A stretch of DNA of 64,000 nt from Boswellia sacra (GCA_013180625.2 SNVD02008000.1:1-64000); one strand, 5' to 3'; positions 23,256 to 34,923 are shown, numbered from the stretch's first letter. Numbers and translations are program-made. The notes: generated by a model from the letters alone, not told the origin.

Positions 23256-23729
23256 TCATTGCATCATACATTTAAGGCCAACTATATCATATCTAGTTTT
23301 TTTAAAATGTATACTAATACATACAATGATGATAATTTTTAATGCCTTGTGTGAAACTTCTACCCCTTCCAACTTCCGCCTTACATCTTCAAATTTTTCA
23401 TCAAATCTTTCATGCACCATGTTTAGTTTATCATTCATCATTTCTATGACTTGCATGCCATCAACTAGCTTTAACAACTGCATCTGCATGTATCTTAGTG
23501 AATTTAACATGTTGGAGTCGACAGATGGATTAAATTCATCTTCATTTGGATTCCACCATGAGTAATAGGTGCGTTCCTTTGTTGCACAACTAAAATACAA
23601 TTTCCATGGATTGTCCACTGACTCTGGAATCTTTACAGCTGCCTTCCTCCCACACTTACATCTTCTATTTTTGAATTTGATGAGTCCACCATTGATATCA
23701 TAGCTTCCACTTGAGGAACCCCTTGACAT
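23256..23729 (-). CDS. GRF-type zinc-finger protein carried by the MULE
   Basis: The 157-residue frame runs on the minus strand, convergent with the transposase. Residues ~20-62 form a GRF zinc finger: CKCGRKAAVKIPES, then NPWKLYFSC and YYSWWNPNEDEF. The finger normally ends with a fourth Cys before the aromatic pair (CxFFxW); here that position reads Thr or Arg, so metal binding may be impaired. Residues ~75-125 look like a coiled coil (MLNSLRYMQMQLLKLVDGMQ and KLEGVE). The tail ALKIIIIVCISI could be a membrane anchor; related plant GRF proteins often end this way. GRF fingers bind single-stranded nucleic acid in some proteins (for example APE2, TOP3A). Its role in a MULE is unknown. Confidence 0.7.
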   Translation of the reverse strand: MSRGSSSGSYDINGGLIKFKNRRCKCGRKAAVKIPESVDNPWKLYFSCATKERTYYSWWNPNEDEFNPSVDSNMLNSLRYMQMQLLKLVDGMQVIEMMNDKLNMVHERFDEKFEDVRRKLEGVEVSHKALKIIIIVCISIHFKKTRYDIVGLKCMMQ

Positions 23730-24402
23730 GTCTTTTGATCTCTCTGTTTGCTGTGATTTCTATTACATGGTTGTGAGTTTATATAAGTGTGACATGCTTT
23801 GTGTTGGTGAAACTTCAAGCAACTGTGATTCAAGCTATAGGTTTATGTAGTACAAGATAGCCAAAGTGACTGTTGCTTTCCAATGATTAATTTTAAAAGG
23901 AGCATAGGAGTATGCCTGCTGCTGCAACTTAACGGACAAAACAACAGGTGTAGGTGCTGGTTTGTTGTGTAGACTTATGCATTACTATTTTATCATTCAT
24001 TATTCATTTTAAACATTCAGTTTATTCAAAATGAGGGCATAATGAATATTATAATGCTCTGTCATGGAACTGCATTCTCAATAACTGTGTTTCCCGTCCA
24101 CCAAATAATGCCAAGGAGGAAATCATGTATTTCTGAAACATCAGGGACTAAAGGAGATCGCCTAAACCTCAAGGGGTTAATTGGAATTATTCCAATCCAG
24201 TAATCCATCACTGATTTGAAAACTAGTTATCCTCCTCCACATTTACAGGATCACCTGTTATCATGACACGTGGACCTCATCTAAACGTCCACCCAAACCC
24301 AATATTTGACCAAACCGCCACCTGAGCCCGACCACCTTTGGCGCCGCCGCGAAACACCCCCTAACTCGCTTCATATACGCCCTCTCTTCCCCAAAACCAA
24401 AC

Positions 24403-26636
24403 ATGTCCTTAACTCTCTCTCTATCACCCCCTCTCCCCCATGTACACGTTAGCACTTCCCTCCCTTCCATGTCTATACTACGCCGCCTCCCCTTTCACCA
24501 ACTAAAACCCCAGCGTCGCCGCTTCTCCTCTCTCGCCGCCGCCGCCGTTCGCCAGGACACCACCGTCTGGACCCCAGCGCCTCTCACCGAGATCGCTCCC
24601 GCCGCCGAGTCGCTTTTCCACATATCAATCGACGTCTCCGACGCTCCCGACCTCGCCGCGTCCCACACGCGCGCGGGACAGTACCTCCAGCTCCGTCTCG
24701 CCAGCGTTGCCAAGCCTACCTTCCTCGCTATCGCCTCTCCTCCGTCGTTGGCTTCGGAGAATGGCGCGTTTGAATTCCTGGTGAAGAGCGTGGCCGGCTC
24801 GACTGCGGAGGTTCTGTGTGATTTGAAGAAAGGAGCTGTTGTTGAGCTGAGTCAAGTTATGGGGAACGGTTTCGATACCGATCGAATCCAGCCGCCCCTT
24901 GAATATCAAACGGTTCTTATTTTCGCTACTGGATCGGGAATCAGGTCTGCTTTGTAATTTGATTTCTTTAATTATGAAAATTGTAAAAATTGAACTGGAA
25001 TTGTCTGCAGTGTTTGGTTGTACACTAGGTTGAATTTATAAGTGCTTTTCTGCTTCCTAGAAAAGCATTTGACAAATTTCAGCACTTCCAAATTATGTGG
25101 AAAAAAGAAAAGCGATTTTGAATATTTGGTAGTGCTTTTAGCACTTCCAAATGCCCCCTTAATATGGCTATATTTGTGAATTTTGACATTACTTGGTATC
25201 TTTTGTATTGTGCAGTCCAATCCGGTCTCTTATAGAGTCAGGGTTCAGTGCAAATGAGCGTTCTGATGTGAGACTCTATTATGGCGCTAGAAACCTTAAG
25301 AGAATGGCTTACCAGGTTTGTCTGCTATGTTTGTTAGATTCTGTTTCTTCAGCAATATGAAAAAGATTTTATGTTTGACCTGAGTTGAGTTTGTGTTTTT
25401 TCATTTTTCAGGATAGGTTTAAGAGTTGGGAGGTTTCTGGGGTTAAGGTTGTACCTGTATTATCTCAACCTGATGGTAGTTGGTCCGGGGAAACCGGCTA
25501 TGTACAGGTAAATTCCATGTGCTTGTGTACATTTTCATGTTGGATTACACCAACCATTCTGTATTAGCTGTTCCTAACACCTCGGATTTTGCAGGCTGCT
25601 TTCACTAGGGCCAAAGAGATCAACAGTCCTGAGGGCACTGGTGCTGTGCTCTGTGGGCAAAAACAGATGACTGAGGTATGTGTTGTTTTTGTTTGAAATA
25701 TTTTATCAGCACTATTGGAGTTAATTCTTGATAAAACTTGGTGGTTTTTCTGTTTTGACATTTTGATATGATGTTAGGCAACTTAGGCACAATTATGTCT
25801 TAGATCACAGAAAGGGTGTGGCATTGGACTAGTTGCCGCAATTCATGACTTTTCTATTGACACTGCACAATTTTTACATGAGGATTACTGTGTGCCTTTT
25901 CCTGAGTTTGAAACGATTAAATGATTATTCCATAAACTCAAGATAATGTGATATAAACTAACTAAATAAATGTAACAAAAGTTTAGGGGTGAGCATGTAA
26001 GAAACCAAAATAAAAAAATCACAAAGCAAGAGAGAAAGAATGAGAGCACTTATATTATTGCTTTCAAAGGATGTGGGCTTTTCAACACGTACAAAACAAT
26101 AGAATTAGCCTTGTATTTATCAGCATTTGAAACCAATAAAATTTTGCCCAAGAAAGGACACAAGGCAAGCTAGTAATTTGAGTGGCAATTTGGCTTACAC
26201 TTGTACAAATTGATGATGAATGTGTATGTCATCTCTCAAAAAATTTTCACACGTATTTTGGAAGCATGTGGTGGCAAATCCATACTCTTCCAAATAATGT
26301 GTTGTGGAAATCTATCACATTGCTTCATGGTTTGGCTAAAATCAATTTAATGAAAAAGGGCAGTTTGTGACTATAAATTGAAGCAAATGTCATTTTATCT
26401 CCAGAACACGTTATTTTACGATAACGCTTTAATTTATAAGCTCTTTTTATCCAATTTATTTTAACTAAACCATGAAGCAATGTCATGTTATCTCTTGACA
26501 CACACATAAGTCAAATTAATGAGATGATTATCACTCAATTAGCCACCCCTCTATAGACAAAGTGATATGAACCTCAATTTGCATAAAACAAGTGGAAAAG
26601 TGGGAGGTGGCCACATATGCATATATATATATATAC

Positions 26637-26678
<42 letters not shown>

Positions 26679-28805
26679 CATCCTCCCTTAGATACCTATC
26701 ACTTTCAGATAATTGCATTAAATCTTACCAGGAAAAACCTAGTGTGATACAAAGCTTAACAAAGAAACAGAATTATGTGATGAACTGAAAATGGTGGTGG
26801 ACATTCATATAGGTGGATCTCTACCATTTCTATTGCAGCCATGCTACCTAATTTGTTGACTAAATTTCATTGAGACACAAAGTCTCATGACTCACCCTAG
26901 CATCTTTGGTTCCTTAAACATGGCTATCTTTATGGCTTATTTCTAGTTTTAGAAGTGGAAGCAAAACCGGATCTCTCTTGATTGAAGCAATGAATAGCTC
27001 TCTTTCACTCTTTTCTCTCCACGTTTTGAATTGCTTCATTTACAACCCTTACAGTTTTGTTACATATGTTATTTTGATTTTGATTTTTACAAGAAGTTAT
27101 CAGGTGTTGTGTAATTGGGATCAAAATAATATATGTAAATATAAGGGTGAAAGTGAAAGAAATTTAACTATGAAGATAAAGATACAAGTTGCACAACTCT
27201 TTATTTTACCCAAATAGCATTAAGCTTCACCTTGTTTTCATTAAATTAGTGTGCAAGGTACAAAGGTGATGGGCTTTTATTACATGTTCGATCGTCCATT
27301 CATCAATTCAAAACAAGCCACAAACATGGCCATGTGTAAGTAGGAGAACTGCAAAGGGGGTGAGTTGCGATTTGCAATCCTTGTGTCTTAATGGAGTTTA
27401 GCCAATAAATATGCATAGGTGGCTGCAATAGAATTGGTGGAATTCCATCATACACGACAGTCCCCGTGTTGTGGAAATCAGATTCAGATTAATGAAGTAA
27501 CAAAATCATAAGGGTGTAAATCAAAAGAACTTAAAATAAGAAGTCTGGTAGTGTGAGAGCTAGAGAGCTTTTCAACAAAACAATAGAATTAGCCTTGTAT
27601 TTATAGGCATCCAAAACCAATGGAATTTTGCCAAGGAAAAGGCCACAAGGCAAGCTAGTAATTTGAGTGGCAATTTGGATCACACTTGTACAAAATGATG
27701 ATGAATGTCTATGCCAACTCTCACAAAATTTTCACTCGTATTCCCTTTATTTCATGCCACCAGTTCTATGAAATTGTAGCATTGTGGATTTGCCACCACA
27801 AGCTGAAGAAACTGCGTAACCTTTGATGGAGTTGGCATGCTTAGTCACCAACAAATTGTACAGTGCACTTTCCAAATTGCCAGCCAAATTACATTGCTTG
27901 ACATATGGTATGATGGTGGCTTGATTTCATTGGTGGCATTAGTCCATAAATTGAGATACTTCTTTGTAAATTTTACATCTGAACGTTGCAATAACAGAAG
28001 CAATCTTGATCACTTTTTTGTTTTGCAATCTTAGTTTCAATTATTTCATTTTAACCCCCTGAATTTTGTTAAATTTAATTTGGTTCTGATTTCCACCACA
28101 TGTTACTTATCAGAAAACAATGTGAGGGTATTGCTAAGTTCATATGTGGAGAATGGTTGCAGTTGAAAAATGATGATCTTAAGCCACTTGTCGCTGTGTG
28201 GCCAAGAATAATGATAAATTCTGGATGATGTTTGAGAAATTTTAAAATATGGGTTTAAAAATGGTATTGGTTTATGTTCTTTTGGCATTAACCAATGTTC
28301 TTTAAGACCTATGTCTTGCTGCAATGATGGAGAATTACTTTTGTAATATGCATGTAGCTGCTTACAGTGGTGATGCTTGCATGAGAGACTATATATTGTA
28401 GTTCCTTCAGAATAGGTTCAGTTAAGAATTAAGTGTTGCAAATAATGTTCTGAGTTAGGTGGTGGTGTTTTAAGGGAGTTTGGTGACAATGGTAGTTTCG
28501 CATGTTGTTTTGACGGAGGTGATACCTATTTTTGAATGTCTGGGTGTGTTAAAATTAACTTTCTTCCTTGTATTTTAAAAGATGTAACAATGAATTCATA
28601 TGTGACTATAGGTAGCAGAAAAATTTTAATAGGTAACATGTTTATAGAATGAGTTTGGTCATTTAATTAATGAGTTTACATTTTACGGATAAGGATTGTT
28701 AATACTGTGTTGATAGTAACATCTGAGTTGTTTTATTTGCAGGAAGTAACTTCAATTCTTTTAGAGGAAGGCGTATCAAGTGAGAAGATACTGAAAAACT
28801 TCTGA
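24403..28805 (+). CDS. FAD/NAD(P)-binding oxidoreductase, fruit protein pKIWI502 family
   Basis: Five exons join in frame to 293 residues: 24,403-24,944, 25,216-25,315, 25,412-25,507, 25,595-25,675 and 28,743-28,805. All introns are GT-AG. The protein is a ferredoxin-NADP reductase-type flavoenzyme (Arabidopsis At1g15140). The first ~50 residues are rich in Ser, Arg and Leu with few acids, as in a chloroplast transit peptide. The FAD-binding half contains AGQYLQLRLASVAKPTFLAI, and the nucleotide-binding half contains FATGSGISPIRSLIESGF and, near the end, AVLCGQKQMTEEVTSILLEE. The reaction and electron partner are not established. I chose the first ATG because the transit-like tract follows it. 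Intron 4 is 3,067 bp and full of repeat fragments; the other introns are under 300 bp. Confidence 0.93.
25010..25165. repeat. Small inverted-repeat element in intron 1 of the oxidoreductase gene
   Basis: GTGTTTGGTTGTACACTAGG on the left and CACTTCCAAATGCCCCC on the right, with AGTGCTTTT and its complement inside, look like a short MITE-type palindrome. No clear target duplication was found. Confidence 0.4.
26012..27760. repeat. Direct repeats (~230 bp, ~1.5 kb apart) in intron 4 of the oxidoreductase gene
   Basis: 26,070-26,245 and 27,570-27,745 share long blocks: CAATAGAATTAGCCTTGTAT, ACAAGGCAAGCTAGTAATTT and GAGTGGCAATTTGG. The DNA between them holds retroelement-like leader text (CAGGAAAAACCTAGTGTGAT at 26,729) and an (AT)/(GT) microsatellite, but no gene. 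They could be remnants of the LTRs of a small element, or a segmental duplication. Confidence 0.6.
26618..26676 (+). repeat. (TA)n followed by (GT)n microsatellite
   Basis: A compound dinucleotide repeat: TA units at 26,620-26,642 and about 17 GT units at 26,643-26,676. Confidence 0.95.
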
Positions 28806-29290
28806 CAAAATTAATAAGAGGTTTCTTTAATGTTGTATTATTGTTGAGAAACAATTGTTTAGCGATTCTTTGATCCCACCACTGAGGATCAAATCTCTCA
28901 GCTAATAAAACCAATTTTGCAGTTTTTGGGCATCATTATATGTTGTAATCATCAACAAACAAGAGCTTTATCCAGCGAGTTATAGGATTATTGATAAAGT
29001 TTATTTCATGTTAAACGATTACTCTGGAACAGAATGTATTAGTTCCTGGACTTTCTAACCGAGCCACTACCGTCCGGGCCATGACACTGGACACTTACGC
29101 CATTTGATTGATCATGGGTGCTATGTTCATTGTCTTTTGCTACACTATACCAAATTTATCTTTCATCTTTAAGGAAGTGTTGCTGGTTATCGAGTAAAGA
29201 AAGGTAGAACTTTGAAATTCCTTTGTTAGCAATTAACTACACCCTCAACAGTACAATCAGAAAGAATGATTATTGAGAAATAGTGGAGTT
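28806..29290. other. 3' flank of the oxidoreductase gene
   Basis: Probably holds the 3'UTR in its first 200-300 bp. I see no other gene. Confidence 0.5.
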
Positions 29291-30110
29291 TCTTGAGATT
29301 TCTCATTAACAATTTTGCATCGTCACGGGTCAGACTAGCAATTTTTTTCTCCATCTTTTCATCAATTTTTTCTGTCTCACTATCACTATTTTCATCTTCT
29401 TGCCGAGGTCTGAATGCGGTGCTTTTTCTCCTGTTGATGTGTCTTCAAATTCATCTCATAAATTTGAAGAGAACTAATCAACTCTTCCGCCGTCATATTG
29501 TCCACATTCTTGCACTCTTCCATAGCAGTAACTTTGGCTTCAAATCTTTCAGGCACTGATCTTAAGATCTTTCTAACAATATTTGCTTCCGAGCATTTTT
29601 CCCCCCTCAATAACAAAGAGTTGACGATCCCACATAGCTTGATATAAAAGCCAGTAGTCGTTTCATCCTCAAGCATCTTCAGAATATTGAATTGTGAATT
29701 CAGCTTCAACAATTTCGAACGTTTGACAAGAGCTGTCTCTTTGTACCGAGTTTCAAGGATATCCCATGCTTCCTTGGCTGCTGTACAGGCATAAATTAAG
29801 CAAAATTGGTTATCGTTAACAGCACAAAAATTGCATTTAAACCTTTCGAATTCCAGTTGGCCGCATCGTACTCCTTTAATAACCATTCACATGATGGTTT
29901 TAGCTCAACTATTCCAGTCTCGTTAATACGTTTTGGTGGAGACCTACCGTATTCAATTGACATCCAAACTCTTTCATCGGGGGCCTTTATGAACACACTC
30001 ATACGTATCCTCCAGTCAAGATAGTTTGACACATCAAGCATTGGTGGCCGATCAATCGGGTGTCCCTCTCTTAATGAATCCATGATTGGAAACACGTTGT
30101 TTGATCCCAT
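29290..30110 (-). pseudogene. Isolated Copia-type gag remnant (DUF4219 plus UBN2)
   Basis: On the minus strand, from the ATG at 30,110, the protein starts MGSNNVFPIMDSLREG and reads a DUF4219-like part (MLDVSNYLDWRIRMSVFIKA), then shifts frame near 29,820 into the UBN2 gag domain (AKEAWDILETRYKETALVKR; IVRKILRSVPERFEAKVTAM; ELISSLQIYEMNL). This is the gag of a Ty1/Copia polyprotein. No protease, integrase or reverse transcriptase follows, and I find no LTR or primer-binding site next to it, so it is an isolated fragment or a processed gag copy. Confidence 0.85.
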
Positions 30111-31820
30111 AAATCAATAATTTCACTGAAAATAGTGTATCAAATCAATTTCCAAGAACAAAAAAAGCAAGGGCAAAAAGATGAAAGCACACAACGAAAA
30201 TTTTTTTTAGTTTAAATAGTGATCTTATTCTTAAGGAAACAAGATAACCTGCGATTTTGAGAATATTACAACAATTAATTAAGATAATAATCAAGGTTGT
30301 GAAGATCATGCATATACGGAATATAATGTAAATAGGAAAGCACTAATACTTGATTTGCTGAATAAAGATTGTATCTCCTATAATTATGTGAGTTTGATGT
30401 AGGATAGATTAGTGGTAAATTGGAGATTTTATTTGATTTATAGGATTCTAACTGGGGTTAATATCCTAAAATTGGTTTTTGTTTTCATTTAACAATTGGT
30501 TTAATTATTTCTACTTCGGATTGGATTTCTATTTCTAAATGTAAATCTAATTCCTAGTCAAATTGTGTTGTTAAGTATAGATTTTATGGATTCTTTTAAT
30601 AAAACTCCCTCTAACTTCATTCAATTTCTCCTTCAATTTTTCTTCTTCCTCCCTTTCTTTAAAGGAAAAAATACATTATTTTGTACTTTAAATACTAGGT
30701 ATTATTTAGTAATGAAAACAGAAAGCTTACTTGCACTATTCTCTAATTTTCTCACCTATAATTTGTTTCCGAGGTCTAGGTCAGTCAGGCCCTCTTTCAA
30801 TAATAACAAAAAGGAAGAACAGAAATTCACCGAAGAGTGAAAAACAAGCCTCAACAGAACTTTCAGCTGCAAAGGTAAAATAAACAATATCAAAACGAGA
30901 ACTTACCAACTCAAGCTCTACCAACGTAAACTGCCAGCAAACAAATAACCTGACCTAAAACTAAGCTCACGATCGGGTTTCATGTAGACATCCATGACAG
31001 CTCAAAAATCGCAACATAAATGCAAGTCAACTTTCAGCTGCTGACATCCATCAAACAACCTTTAAAAGCTTCATAGCAATTCATACGAGTATAACTCAAC
31101 CGAATATATTTTGGTCATTGCACTAGCACGACCGAATCCTTAACTCAGCTTCTGCCCTCCAACAGCCCACAACATGTTTTATATAGAGCAGCAACCACAA
31201 GAATTCAATGGGCTAAACCTCAGAGCAAGCTCAATCTGATGACCTCACCTTTCCTTTTAATTAACTCTTACCAGCTTTCATTCACATCTCATGATAATCT
31301 CAATCTCTTTGGGATTCATATACCAGCAACGACTAAGCTTTTATCAACTTCAAAGAAAGATAATAGGAGATATAATCCTTTGATATAATTTACAATATGA
31401 TTATTAATCGGGAATACAACGAGAAATTTATCACTGTAGACCCTTTACATGCATATGGTTCAGTCAAACAGAATGACAACCAAAAGATTTTGTAAACCAT
31501 CATATAACACCCTGACCTCAAATCTCATAAATTATCATCACTCATTTGGAAAACAATGGTCGTCATCGAGTCCAAATATAATTAGTGCAATGCGAGAATA
31601 AATGCATCAGAATTATTAAACTTTGAGAAAGATGATAATTGTTAAAAATGAAACCAGAGCAGAAATGGCATTGATGAGTTTCAGTAAATTCCAGTACAAA
31701 TCATCAAATACTCGTCCTAATCAAGGTTTAAGACACCTCCTCAATCATAAATCTGGAAAAACGGTAAAGAGAAAATTTTCAGTAACAGGTAAACCAAGAC
31801 AATGAGGATTCCCCAAGTCA
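30111..31820. other. AT-rich stretch, 3' side of the SR-like gene
   Basis: No coding frame of any length with recognisable content. The part nearest 31,820 probably holds the 3'UTR of the SR-like gene. Confidence 0.5.
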
Positions 31821-31821
31821 T

Positions 31822-32865
31822 TTAAACTTCACGAGCACCACTAATATTTTTCTCAATATCATTTTTGTCTGCAAGCTCTTTTTCGTGCTTTTCACTTGCC
31901 TCTGCATCATTGCGAAGCAACTGATTTTTCTCATCATCCAAGTTATGATGCAGACTTCTTTCCTCATCTGAGAGATGTTGATGATTTCCTTCATTTGAAT
32001 GATTGTGCCGATGTTTGTGATGATGGTGGGGCTGATGGTGGTGGCTACTTCTGTGTCTGGTTTGTTTTCCTGCTTCATAATTTTCATCAGATGACTTTCC
32101 GAGTGAACGGCTCCTCCGATCATGTCTGCTGCCATCAGAATCTGATGATTTCGGGTCCGCACTGTGTGCTCGCCGGTGACGTTTATGATGCTTTGTATGA
32201 CTTCTCCTTCTCACTGCAACAGCATCCTCATCAGTTGATGAATCTGAAGCACTTGACTCAGAATGGCGACGGTGTTTGTGTCGCCTGTCATGACTTCTCC
32301 TTCGGATTCTATCATCCTCACTAGAAGATTCTGAACCACTAGATTCTGAGTGGCGATGACGTTTTCGGCGCTTTGTGTGACTAATTTTGACTCCATCATC
32401 GTCACTAGAAAAATTAGAATCACTAGAATCTGACCTTTCGTTATGTCCGCTTTTTCTGCGGATTCGCTTCGTCCTCCTCTCTTCTTCAGATCCACTCTCG
32501 TACTCATCACTGCTATCATCACTTGAGCTTGAGGATCGTCTCTTTGGCCTTCGTTTCGATTTCTTCTCCTTTCTCTTCTCATTGTCACCTGAATCAAAGT
32601 GGGGGTGCTTCCTGTGCTTCTTGTAGCCTCTTCTCTTTTTCCTTCTATCCCCATCATGGCTATCACTATCACTATTTGTATCAGAATCGGACACTGGTCC
32701 TCTTTTATTCTTAGCAGTCTTAGACTTCCTTTCCTTGGCTTCAGCATCAGCCTTTGCTTTTGCAGCTGCTTCTAGCTTTTGCTCCCATTTTAGAGGCGCT
32801 TCTTTCCTCTCCAAAGCTCTCTTCTTTTTCTCCTCAACCAATTGGATGAATTTTTTGCAGTCCAT
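31822..32865 (-). CDS. Ser/Lys/Arg-rich SR-like nuclear protein
   Basis: One open frame of 347 residues. The N-terminus (MDCKKFIQLVEEKKKRALER, then KWEQKLEAAAKAKADAEA) is a charged helix; the rest is a mix of Arg/Lys blocks and Ser/Asp/Glu runs (SSSSSDDSSDEYESGSEEE type), repeated RRRSH/HKRHRRHSESS units and a His-rich patch (SSHHHQPHHHHKHRHNH). This is the make-up of SR-related splicing or nuclear-speckle proteins with many likely CK2 and SR-kinase sites, but no RRM or other folded domain is visible. I cannot assign it to a named family. A 5'UTR exon at about 34,520-34,600 seems to splice to a site near 32,890, giving a long leader intron. Confidence 0.85.
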   Translation of the reverse strand: MDCKKFIQLVEEKKKRALERKEAPLKWEQKLEAAAKAKADAEAKERKSKTAKNKRGPVSDSDTNSDSDSHDGDRRKKRRGYKKHRKHPHFDSGDNEKRKEKKSKRRPKRRSSSSSDDSSDEYESGSEEERRTKRIRRKSGHNERSDSSDSNFSSDDDGVKISHTKRRKRHRHSESSGSESSSEDDRIRRRSHDRRHKHRRHSESSASDSSTDEDAVAVRRRSHTKHHKRHRRAHSADPKSSDSDGSRHDRRSRSLGKSSDENYEAGKQTRHRSSHHHQPHHHHKHRHNHSNEGNHQHLSDEERSLHHNLDDEKNQLLRNDAEASEKHEKELADKNDIEKNISGAREV

Positions 32866-32890
32866 TTGGATATAAAAACCAGTTCAATCT

Positions 32891-34519
32891 CTGCATTTTG
32901 GTATGATGATGACCGAATGCACATCTCACAGAAGAGAAAAAACAATGTTAACTTTTCTATCATCAAATTGAAGCTCATAAAACTGATAGTAGCACACAAT
33001 TAGGAAGAAAACATACACTTTAACATATCTTCCAGACAAGCTCGTAGTATTACGCCAAACTCACAATAAATATGAAGCCATAAAATTATACATAATAGGA
33101 ACACTTATCACACACACAGAGAGAAATATGTGAACAAAGATGCATTTCAAAAATTTGCATCTATACCACAAACTAAGTAACACTGTCATCAAACAGCTAG
33201 ACTGTCTTTTCAATCAACTGACAAAAAGTAGCATTCCTCTATAAATCATAACTGAATTACAATGTGCCACTTCCACTAATGTCTAAATCATATCTTTAGT
33301 TTCAGTGATTTAAAGCAGCTTAGGGCTAAACTCCTCTCTCTCCCAGTGTAGCTATAAGCTCAATTTTAGTTTGAAAACATATCAAATGCAGGTGCCATAT
33401 AGTATATTTTCAAACTGCAACTTTCTGCCGCTTCAAAAGTTATTCTACTTCTGAGAAATTGAAATATGATCCTCCAGAAATTTCCATCAAGTATAAACTC
33501 TAATAAGTTAAAAAAACATAGGCATTCTGCTTAGCTTAATGAAATAAAGAGCTTTTCCCCCACTATAAAACAATGATATTTTAGAACATATATAAAAATG
33601 GAAAGGCTGTTTTGAGTGATATATACAGTATGGATATACAAATCTATTATGTTAAGAGAATAAATTAGAAAACATATAAATGAGACAGAAAGAGAAAATC
33701 TTATTTACCTAATAAATATGCATAAATAAACATATGTGTTCAACTTTCCTACCTTATATGCAGACTGGGACAATCCACAAAAGAAACGCTAAGCATAAAA
33801 GCCCAAAATTACAATTCTCTTCCACACCAACCTATTCAGATCTACAAACAAGAAACAAAATATTTCAGAGTCAGGTATCTGAATCATGTATTACCTACGT
33901 CAAACAAAAATTATGCCCATTAAAGCCCAAGCCAAGACTAATAAGAAAAAAGTAATCACACAGATGAAATGAGGATACTACTATATGTTAATTATTGACC
34001 AAAAATACAAATTCCATCAAAAAACCTTGAAACTAAAAGCAAAAAGTTCTTCATTGAATCAAACTACAATAAACCCAAGCAAGTAAAACCAATTTAATCA
34101 AAATCTTCTAAATCAAATAAAAAAAATAAAGCATAGATCTTGCCATGAACAAAACCAATAAAGAAATAAACATGAACCCGAGCATTACAAAACAAAACAA
34201 AACGAACTCTAACAAGTAAAAGCAATTGAAATCCAAATTCTCTAAATTACATAACAAATAAAAATAAAGCAAAGCATTTTGCAATCGAAAAAGGAAAGTG
34301 AGCTTTTTACTACCAAACCATTATCACAATAAAACCCTAACATTACAAATCAAACTAAAAATAAACCAAAACACTAAAATCCAAAGATAAACCCTACACA
34401 GCCTCAATCACCATTCAGGTAAAAAAAAAAAAAGAAAAGAAAAAAAACGCAAACAAATCCATAGTAAAACCCTTAAAATGAAAACCCATAAAAAAGAGAG
34501 CAACAGAAAGGGAGCATAC
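32891..34519 (-). other. Probable 5'UTR intron of the SR-like gene
   Basis: Reading minus strand, a donor GACCAG/gtatgc sits at 34,519 and an acceptor aaaatgcag/AGATTG at 32,891, just before the ATG at 32,865. The 1.6 kb between is AT-rich with no coding frame. The first exon would be about 34,520-34,600. Other acceptors close by are possible. Confidence 0.55.
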
Positions 34520-34599
34520 CTGGTCTTGAGAGCTATTGAGTCGAGAGAGAGATCTTAATATGGGTAGCTTCTTCGTTTAAAAACTAGGGCTTTTGAGTT

Positions 34600-34915
34600 T
34601 TCGTGTTGATGCTGCCTTCCAGAGAGGGCTTGCTTTATGTTATTTTATTATTTAATGTGCTGGGGGTTTGCTCCTACACGCTCCACATGCGAGTCGGCGC
34701 GTGTTCTCTGTGCTCTCTTGTTTGCGTGCAAAACGAGTTAGGTCAAACCAACCGCGTATTCTCACGCTATACGTTGTCGTTTCGTAGAGTGAGCTGGGCC
34801 GCGTGGTCGGTGCCTTGCTACCATAAGATATTGGGCTAATATCAGAATTAGGAATCCCCTATAGTTTCTGGCAATACAATGACACCCAATGATTATGAAT
34901 ATACAAAATCCTCCC
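34600..34915. other. Upstream region of the SR-like gene
   Basis: Less AT-rich than its surroundings (CG dinucleotides at 34,690-34,800), which fits a promoter for the minus-strand gene. No TATA box is clear. Confidence 0.45.
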
Positions 34916-34923
34916 CTAGCATT

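Larger units (their letters stand above)
18256..24193 (+). mobile_element. Mutator-like element (MULE), 5.9 kb, with transposase and GRF zinc-finger gene
   Basis: The ends are inverted repeats: left GGGATAGTGACATTAACCCC and right, reversed, GGAATAATTCCAATTAACCC; both go on with CTTGAGGTTT, TTTAGTCCCTGA and an AAATACATGATT block, about 105 bp in all at moderate identity. The flanks carry a 9-bp duplication, AATCCAATA (18,247-18,255) and AATCCAGTA (24,194-24,202), 8 of 9 matching, as expected for Mutator. Inside are a broken MudrA-type transposase (+) and a GRF-type zinc-finger gene (-), with an hAT-like insertion between them. The right end lies ~210 bp upstream of the next gene's ATG. Confidence 0.9.

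Noticed and set aside
23157..23565. Plus-strand frames opposite the GRF gene
   Set aside because: They are the complement of the GRF zinc-finger coding sequence and show no domain.
31896..32747. Open frames overlapping the SR-like gene on both strands
   Set aside because: Shadow frames produced by the biased codon content of the Ser/Arg/Asp-rich gene.
32211..32747. A 178-codon minus-strand frame inside the SR-like gene
   Set aside because: It overlaps the longer 347-codon frame, lacks the Ser/Arg pattern and has no conserved motif.
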